DNA of 64,000 nt from Symsagittifera roscoffensis (lineage: Eukaryota; Xenacoelomorpha; Acoela; Convolutidae), in contig NC_087063.1 of NCBI RefSeq assembly GCF_963678635.1, positions 25,364,701 through 25,428,700 on the forward strand, given 5' to 3'. The translations under genes were made by a program, and so were the position numbers. Shown here piece by piece: positions 57,845-64,000 of the stretch. Numbering within the stretch: the first letter of the stretch is position 1; each line of letters starts with the position of its first letter. The notes under the pieces are model-generated. The model was not told where the DNA came from. It did not search any database and saw nothing but the letters and a program-made list of their open reading frames with translations.

Positions 57845-60800
57845 ATGACGTCATCGTCGATGTCATCAGCCGAACTTCTGTTCCAATCACTGCATAAATT
57901 CAAAAATTATATCAGCCAATCAGAATTGCCGCCTGACTCTCAAGACACCGATGAAGCGTTTGAATCAATTTGTAAAGAAGTTAGACTGCATTTCAGAGAC
58001 ACGATTACGGAACATCTGCAGAATAATGGACACATATACTTGAACTTATCAGACGCCGAGTCCATTTTGGAATTGATTGAAGTCGTAGTATCCGAATATA
58101 ATCAAGTTTTTACTTCGAGCTTCACTTCCAAAAATGAACAAAATACAGACCCTTTTCAAGCGACAGAAGTTGAAGAACTGTCAACGCCAAGATCCAAAAA
58201 ACCGAAACTCGATCTAAAGCGAGACGAATCCTTAGCTACCCTAAAATATTTCTTCTTTTGCTGTTATAACATTGTTTCTGAACCTTTGCTTGCTGAAATC
58301 TTGTATCCTAAATGTGTGAAAATATGCGAAAAATGTTTGGGCTCTTTAGCAAATCGAGATGAAACTTTGCTCGCAGAAGTTGTAGAAGAAATTTTAAGAT
58401 TCTGCCAAGAAGTTTCGTCGGCGTTTCCATTGTTCAATACGTGGAATGGTATTCGGAACAGTCTGGATTATGAAATAGAATTTAAATCTTTTGACTGTAG
58501 CGACGAGTTTGTGGGATGCAAAGTAAATGTTCAATTTCAGATTTGCCTCGACAATTTTCTGAAATTTTCATTCCAAATTCTGACGCTCGTGTGGCGATCA
58601 AATGTCGAACTCTTGCCTAGCAGGATTGAAAAATTGCTTGATTTATTTCGTAATTGTCTATTCAATTCAAATGATGAAACGAAAGAAGTAATCATCGAAA
58701 ATTTGGTCCAGTTTGTTGAAAATTTTAAGCAGATTAAGTTGATATCCCAAAACAAGTTGCTATCATTTATTTCCGACATCGCTCAATTTGGAATTTTCCT
58801 GGCCCAATCAAATTACCCACCTGTGAGAAATCTCATGAAATGTTTGGTTTCCTTAGCTTCAAAATTTTTTGAAAGCAATTCCTTGCCTTCAGAAACAAAG
58901 CAATTTGACGAGCTCGCCATCAGTATCGTTCAAAAAGCATTAGGTCAAAGTGAAGAATTTTCACTTATTTTCAATCGCATTGGTGATATGTTGAATGAAT
59001 TGCTTACGATAGTTTATTTTCAAAAGTTTGACTCTGAAATTGATAATTTTACATATGGCACTGAGGCCTTGAAAGCAGAATTGCAGTTGAAAATCCAAAT
59101 CAAAAGAATTGAATTTCACAATGTAGTGACTAGCGTTGCTAAGTTCGAGCAAAAAAGTGATTCTAAGATAGCACAATCATTATTTGAATCAAGTAAATCT
59201 CAGTTTATTGCAATCGTTTACACTTTTTTGAAATTTAAGCGTGAAAATTCAAGTAATTCGACCGTTATTTCAATGAAAGAAATTCTTGAAGATACTTTGA
59301 TGCAAATCGACCTAAAGTTTAACTCAACAAGTTCAAATGATTCGGATTGTGTATCTTTATTACGAACAGTTCGTACAATACTTCATACAATTGCCTTTTT
59401 GGGACTCAAATCTTCAACTTATCTTGAAGTTTTATCAGCTGAACTGCTTTTCGACTGTGCCTCAGTTGTCAAAAAGTTAGTCTTCAAGTCTAATTTGACG
59501 ATCCAAGAACTGACTTGTGGCCTGGAGGTTTTGCAGAGGTTTTTACTTTTGACTTTTTCTCTTAAACTAGAGGAGAATTTGTTGCTGGACGTAGCTTGGA
59601 TATCATCCCTAGCTTTTCCTTGGTTCGATTTGAAGCTAGATTGGAAAGAACTAGAAGTCTTTAAAAAGCAGAAAAAGCACATATCCGTTTATACTCGAGC
59701 AAAAGAGTTAGTTTCTTCGACTGATATAGAGAATTGCCAAAAATTGATTGATTTATCTGGGGCAATTACATCACTTATGTTTCAGCACTTTGGCACCAAG
59801 ACTGTTTCTGCATGTTTGCTGGTGAATTTGAAAAATCTTTTTCAAATTTCGTCCTCGAAAAATGTTCTCATGTCGAGTATACCACCCATTATATGGGTGC
59901 TTATGAAAAGTGAAGCTAAGATTGCTGAAAGAATTCTCATAACGCAATTTTTGAATTTAGAAACCTCTTCTTCGGCTTTGAATCATTTGAAGCAACTAGT
60001 TTACGCCTTGACGTACTACAATTTAACCGCAAAATACAGCGAAGAAACATATTTTCTAGATATTGATCCATTTTTGATTCAATTGCGAATTTTTATCAAG
60101 CCGGCTATAAACTTCAATTTAGATATTAAATCTTGTGATGATACCATTTGGCAAAGTTTTATACTTCCGTTATTGAACAAGTTGAAACGAAGCGAAAATT
60201 GTTCGAATGATGACATGTTAAGTTTTTTGCTCGAAGTAATACCAATTTCTCCAAACTTTGAAGATCTCTTACCATGCTTTCTGTCAGACTTATTTCGCTC
60301 GAAGACCGCAAATGACTCCGCTTTGAAGGCACTGAATTTAATGATACAGTATGAGTGCAATCAAATTCGACATTCGGAAAAATTTTGGGGCGATTTGATT
60401 AAATTTTTCCAAGAATCAACTCCGGAAAATGCAGAGAACGTTTGCGATTTCCATATTAGCAAAGCAAAATTATATGGATCAATCCTCGAAAGAATTGACC
60501 AGAAATCAGAACGCGTCGAGATTCAAAACTTTGTAAGCTTCGGGTTCAAAAATCTGATAGGGTACCTTTTCTCGAACAACGAAGAAATTCGAAATATTTC
60601 TTGTGAATCGCTGAAAATTTCCTGCTCGAATCCAGAAAATTTCAGTTTAAGCGATGCCTTTACGCAATTCAAGGAAATAGTCTGCGATACTTGGTCAGCC
60701 ATAGTCGGTTTAAAGTTCGAAGCTTTTTGCAAAAAATCTTCGGTAAACAACAACAGTCCAGGAAGCGATATCCCAAACATTGAAAACCTTCACCTAGAGT

Positions 60801-63800
60801 TTGTGGAGCAACTTGTTTTCTTATGTCAAGCGTTTACAATCGAGCCTTCCCCAACGATTGTGCGAGATATCTCACCGCTGATTCTGTCAAGTTTATTTCT
60901 GCTAAACGGGAAGCTTGCACAAATTTACTGCAAAGAAATTGGAAGTCAGTTGATGAAAGAAAACGTGGATGACTTCATTAGCGGTTTTTTGGTTCAAATA
61001 GTAGCGTCTCTTCTTAGCCGAGGAGTAGATGAACCGAAAAGTTACTTCGACTCTAACTTCCCGAAAGTTTGTGAAAACTGGAACGGTTTTTTACTATCGA
61101 AGATTGTTCCGATTAGTTTTTCTTTGGCAAGTTTTGTTCATGACTTCGAAGAACGAGTTTTGAATTTCGGTTTGCCATATTTAGCCGAAATTGATTACAA
61201 TTTTCAAGACTCGTTTAAAAAACGATCTATTAAAGAGGACAATTTTGAAATTAGTAAACTTTATTTAAGTTTCCGTCTGCTAGCGGTAATGACAAATTTC
61301 AAAAGCGTGTTGCTTTCGGGTTCTGCGGGAAAGGCGGCGAAAGTGCGACGACTGAAAAGCACCGTTAAAATTATCGAAGTCGTCAGTCAAGATACAGTTT
61401 CGTTGAATGACAAAAAGCTTCTAGATGTCTTGAGATTAATCCCCAAGTTGAAATTGGACAACTTCGAGAAAGTCTTAATCGAGGCGTACGAGAAATTTAT
61501 TGCCAAATTGTACCAACCCAATTTACAATCATTGGCACCGCAAATAGCTTATGATGTTAAAAGTATTCAGAGCTTAGCATCGTTGGAGTTAATAAATAAA
61601 CTTAAGCTATCTTTTCAGGACGATTTAACCTCTTTTTATTTTTTGCCTTATCGTCAAGACAACACTCAAAATGAGAGGTTTTTGAAAAGTGTGTCAAAAA
61701 TTGACGAGGTCGTAGCTCACCTGGAAACAGTGGTTAAAGGGTTGAAGGAAGAGACAGTTGAAACAAAATATTTTGTTCTGCAAAACTTTCTGACTGTGTT
61801 GCAAATGAATCCTGAAGTCGGACAGTTTTTCGTAGATGTTGAAACTCTTCATGAAGGTCGAGAGTTGGTAGAGTTTATTCGCATTCTAATCTTGCAATTC
61901 AATGTCGATGATCTAGAGGTACAATTGTTGGTGTCACAAATATTGGGGTTTATTGGAGCAATTGATGCCTCGAAAGTAGTGGATCTGAGGTTTCTGGCAT
62001 CCAAAACTGGTTTCAAAACTGAATGCTCAACCGAAACACTCGATTTCAAGTTTCGACTTTTGACGATTTTGGCCCATAGCTTGTCGTCGTCGTGCAATAG
62101 CGAACCGCGCATGGTAGATTGCTGCGCTTACTCGATTCAAGAGCTGCTCAAAGTTTTCGAGTGTAATCCAAACTTGAGTTCATACACAGGTCAAAAACTA
62201 TGGAGCAAGTTTGACCAAGAAACCCAAGCGTTTCTCTCGCCTTACCTGAGGTCCAAATATTCCTATAACTGCAGATCGTTGTTGACTAGTTCGGAGGCAG
62301 TGAGGTTCTACATGGATGAAAATGTTACCAGCTACAAACAGTGGATTTGTAAGTTGGTAAAGTATTTAGCCAGTTTTGTTTCTGACCCGAAGTCTTTTGC
62401 CATTTTTACAGCCTGTGACGCCGTCTTTAATTACAATGTTGACGTGGCAGTTTTTCTGTTACCAGTAATTGTGATTCAACTAATTTACGAGAACAATGAT
62501 ACTTGCAAGTCTTTGGTCATTCAGGAGTTTCTGAAGGTGATGCGTGATTGTTGTTCCTCGAAGTGCCGACCGTTTGCGAAAGTGTGCTGTCAAACCGTTT
62601 TTCTTACATTGGAAACAATTTCTAATTATGAAGCAAGCTTGCGGAGCGAAAAATTATGGGAAAATGCGAAACGGGTTGACTCTTCTAATGAAAAAAGCAC
62701 AGTTTTGGTGAAATGTGATATGATGAAAGAATTTCTCTCTCATATAATGTCAAACACAATTTCGAAAGCAGCGTTTGCGTGCAAAGCCTATGCTCGCGCC
62801 TTGTTTTACACTGAAGATCATTTGAGCAAACTTGATGATCCCGATTCGGAATTGAGCCTTATGCAGAAATGTTTCTTGGAACTAAACGAGCCTGACGGTG
62901 TTAAAGGGGTGAACGCAATTCGCAAAAGGAAATTGAACTCCATCGAGAAAATTTTGAATTATAAAAGCCAAAACCGCATGAATGAAGCGCTAGTTTGTTG
63001 TTCAACGGCTATTTCACAGAATCCAGCTTCAGTGGCCTTGATAAAAGAGTATTTAGGCTGTTTTTTGGCTATTGGTCAGGCAGATTCTGCAAAATATCAT
63101 GCCTGGGGTTACCTGTCTGAAAACGATAGCTCAAGATCGTCTATAGAGCCGATTTGCATGGAGGCCTGCTGGCAGCTCTCTGATTGGTCAAAATTGACTC
63201 AACTTCTAGCCAATCACAATCAGGCGTTGACTGATGAATCTAGAAACGTCTGCAAAAATGATTTTCAAGTAGATTTTAGCAGCTGCATTTTGTCATTATC
63301 GGCGAAAAACTGGTCGAAGTTAGACTCAAGCTTAAAAGATGCTAGAAAAACTCAAATTAATAGCGTAACAGCAGCAACTATGGATTTTTCAAATGCATAC
63401 TTGAGAGCGTATGAATCAGTTGCGAAACTCCAAATGATTTCCAGTGTCGAAATCGTCTCCCAGTTGCTGAAAAATCAATCCACTGATAATTTGGACTCAA
63501 TTCAAATATTAAAAACATGTGATCATTTGGAATCTAGGTTGAACATTTTGCAACCCAGCTTTTCAATTTTGGAACCGGAAAGACAACTGTACAGATGTCT
63601 GTTGAACATCATCAAGGTCTCAATCGAGAAAACGGAGCAAAATGCTGACAAACTTCTGCAAATCTTAGACGCGAGGAGTCGGAGTTCTTGGTTAGAAACC
63701 AGTAAAGCAGCCAGAGCAATTGGATATTTCGACACTGCTCTGAAGGGTCTTGAAAACTCGCTTTCGGAGTATGGATCCAACGTCGAGAACATTCTAGAAC

Positions 63801-64000
63801 ATTCGTTGCTCTTGAAGAGCAAAGGGAACCATTATGAAGGTCTGATGATGTTGCAAAAATTCTTGGACAACCAAAACTTGAAGGTAACATCAGCCAAAAA
63901 AGTTGCTGACGAAATTGATCGAAAGCTGATTGCTAGAATTTATCTCCAAATTGGCAAATTCATGGAAGAGACGAGATCAGTTGACAGTAATAGTATCATC
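57845..64000 (+). CDS. ATR: ATR checkpoint kinase, N-terminal 2052 codons, single exon, continues past window
   Basis: ATR, with ATRIP, senses RPA-coated single-stranded DNA in the nucleus and phosphorylates CHK1 and other targets; human ATR has 2644 aa. The ATG at 57845 is the first after an in-frame TAG at 57827. The frame stays open for 6156 bp with no intron. The first 1250 residues are helical HEAT-type and little conserved. From about 1266 the match to human ATR is plain: FYFLPYRQD (UME region), LGFIGAIDASKV (about 1370), CAYSIQELLKVFE (about 1426), LSPYLRSKY (about 1461). The FAT domain then begins: CKAYARALFYTEDHL (about 1645), NEPDGVKGVNAIRK (about 1681; human HEPDGVAGVSAIRK), EACWQLSDWSKL (about 1774) and IGKFMEETRSVDSNSI at the window edge (human VGRFMEETANFESNAI). 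The rest of FAT, the kinase domain and FATC must lie downstream. No lesion seen. Confidence 0.96.
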   Translation, partial: MTSSSMSSAELLFQSLHKFKNYISQSELPPDSQDTDEAFESICKEVRLHFRDTITEHLQNNGHIYLNLSDAESILELIEVVVSEYNQVFTSSFTSKNEQNTDPFQATEVEELSTPRSKKPKLDLKRDESLATLKYFFFCCYNIVSEPLLAEILYPKCVKICEKCLGSLANRDETLLAEVVEEILRFCQEVSSAFPLFNTWNGIRNSLDYEIEFKSFDCSDEFVGCKVNVQFQICLDNFLKFSFQILTLVWRSNVELLPSRIEKLLDLFRNCLFNSNDETKEVIIENLVQFVENFKQIKLISQNKLLSFISDIAQFGIFLAQSNYPPVRNLMKCLVSLASKFFESNSLPSETKQFDELAISIVQKALGQSEEFSLIFNRIGDMLNELLTIVYFQKFDSEIDNFTYGTEALKAELQLKIQIKRIEFHNVVTSVAKFEQKSDSKIAQSLFESSKSQFIAIVYTFLKFKRENSSNSTVISMKEILEDTLMQIDLKFNSTSSNDSDCVSLLRTVRTILHTIAFLGLKSSTYLEVLSAELLFDCASVVKKLVFKSNLTIQELTCGLEVLQRFLLLTFSLKLEENLLLDVAWISSLAFPWFDLKLDWKELEVFKKQKKHISVYTRAKELVSSTDIENCQKLIDLSGAITSLMFQHFGTKTVSACLLVNLKNLFQISSSKNVLMSSIPPIIWVLMKSEAKIAERILITQFLNLETSSSALNHLKQLVYALTYYNLTAKYSEETYFLDIDPFLIQLRIFIKPAINFNLDIKSCDDTIWQSFILPLLNKLKRSENCSNDDMLSFLLEVIPISPNFEDLLPCFLSDLFRSKTANDSALKALNLMIQYECNQIRHSEKFWGDLIKFFQESTPENAENVCDFHISKAKLYGSILERIDQKSERVEIQNFVSFGFKNLIGYLFSNNEEIRNISCESLKISCSNPENFSLSDAFTQFKEIVCDTWSAIVGLKFEAFCKKSSVNNNSPGSDIPNIENLHLEFVEQLVFLCQAFTIEPSPTIVRDISPLILSSLFLLNGKLAQIYCKEIGSQLMKENVDDFISGFLVQIVASLLSRGVDEPKSYFDSNFPKVCENWNGFLLSKIVPISFSLASFVHDFEERVLNFGLPYLAEIDYNFQDSFKKRSIKEDNFEISKLYLSFRLLAVMTNFKSVLLSGSAGKAAKVRRLKSTVKIIEVVSQDTVSLNDKKLLDVLRLIPKLKLDNFEKVLIEAYEKFIAKLYQPNLQSLAPQIAYDVKSIQSLASLELINKLKLSFQDDLTSFYFLPYRQDNTQNERFLKSVSKIDEVVAHLETVVKGLKEETVETKYFVLQNFLTVLQMNPEVGQFFVDVETLHEGRELVEFIRILILQFNVDDLEVQLLVSQILGFIGAIDASKVVDLRFLASKTGFKTECSTETLDFKFRLLTILAHSLSSSCNSEPRMVDCCAYSIQELLKVFECNPNLSSYTGQKLWSKFDQETQAFLSPYLRSKYSYNCRSLLTSSEAVRFYMDENVTSYKQWICKLVKYLASFVSDPKSFAIFTACDAVFNYNVDVAVFLLPVIVIQLIYENNDTCKSLVIQEFLKVMRDCCSSKCRPFAKVCCQTVFLTLETISNYEASLRSEKLWENAKRVDSSNEKSTVLVKCDMMKEFLSHIMSNTISKAAFACKAYARALFYTEDHLSKLDDPDSELSLMQKCFLELNEPDGVKGVNAIRKRKLNSIEKILNYKSQNRMNEALVCCSTAISQNPASVALIKEYLGCFLAIGQADSAKYHAWGYLSENDSSRSSIEPICMEACWQLSDWSKLTQLLANHNQALTDESRNVCKNDFQVDFSSCILSLSAKNWSKLDSSLKDARKTQINSVTAATMDFSNAYLRAYESVAKLQMISSVEIVSQLLKNQSTDNLDSIQILKTCDHLESRLNILQPSFSILEPERQLYRCLLNIIKVSIEKTEQNADKLLQILDARSRSSWLETSKAARAIGYFDTALKGLENSLSEYGSNVENILEHSLLLKSKGNHYEGLMMLQKFLDNQNLKVTSAKKVADEIDRKLIARIYLQIGKFMEETRSVDSNSII

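Noticed and set aside
58537-63890. Minus-strand frames across the last 6 kb
   Set aside because: All are shadows of the ATR reading frame on the plus strand.

Overview
The window is nuclear DNA of an invertebrate animal. It is AT-rich and T-rich, has canonical GT-AG introns, a decayed non-LTR retrotransposon, many hAT-type miniature transposons with 8-bp target duplications, tRNA-derived repeats, and metazoan housekeeping genes read with the standard code. I cannot name the phylum. Nothing looks bacterial, organellar or retroviral.

Layout. From about 463 to 24175 (+) lies CAMKMT, calmodulin-lysine N-methyltransferase, in nine exons with consistent splice phases; its first exon is outside the window or not resolved. 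Its second intron (1517-19090, 17.6 kb) holds a complete nested gene on the opposite strand (12001 down to 1573, four exons, 278 aa), a coiled-coil protein that I do not recognise. The same intron holds a three-layer nest of mobile DNA: an inverted-repeat element was hit by a hAT-type MITE, which was hit by a 4.4-kb LINE.

24.2-29.3 kb is repeats. SUCLG1 (succinyl-CoA ligase alpha) follows as one intronless exon at 29345-30310. 30.4-43 kb is almost entirely repetitive, with a 2.34-kb tandem duplication (32289-36935) and a small fossil of another LINE at about 42.4-42.8 kb. At 43145-43756 are two exons of a mitochondrial ribosomal protein L34 gene (MRPL34). A phase-compatible terminal exon at 46456-46732 is either its distal exon or the end of another small gene.

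46.9-57.8 kb is again repetitive: a 1.1-1.2-kb tandem triplication, a fold-back element with a 26-bp perfect arm match, and an array of about 4.5 units of 210 bp in which each full unit is a long near-perfect hairpin (53482-54440). From 57845 to the window end runs one uninterrupted frame of 2052 codons, the N-terminal four-fifths of the checkpoint kinase ATR. Its kinase domain lies beyond the window.

The genes do not form a pathway. CAMKMT, SUCLG1, MRPL34 and ATR are ordinary neighbours; three concern mitochondria or calmodulin, one the DNA damage response. The points of interest are the nested gene, the contrast between multi-exon CAMKMT and the intronless SUCLG1 and ATR, the hairpin array, and a high-copy composite repeat with a tRNA-Lys-like segment and a conserved GCGAAGC/GCTTCGC stem.
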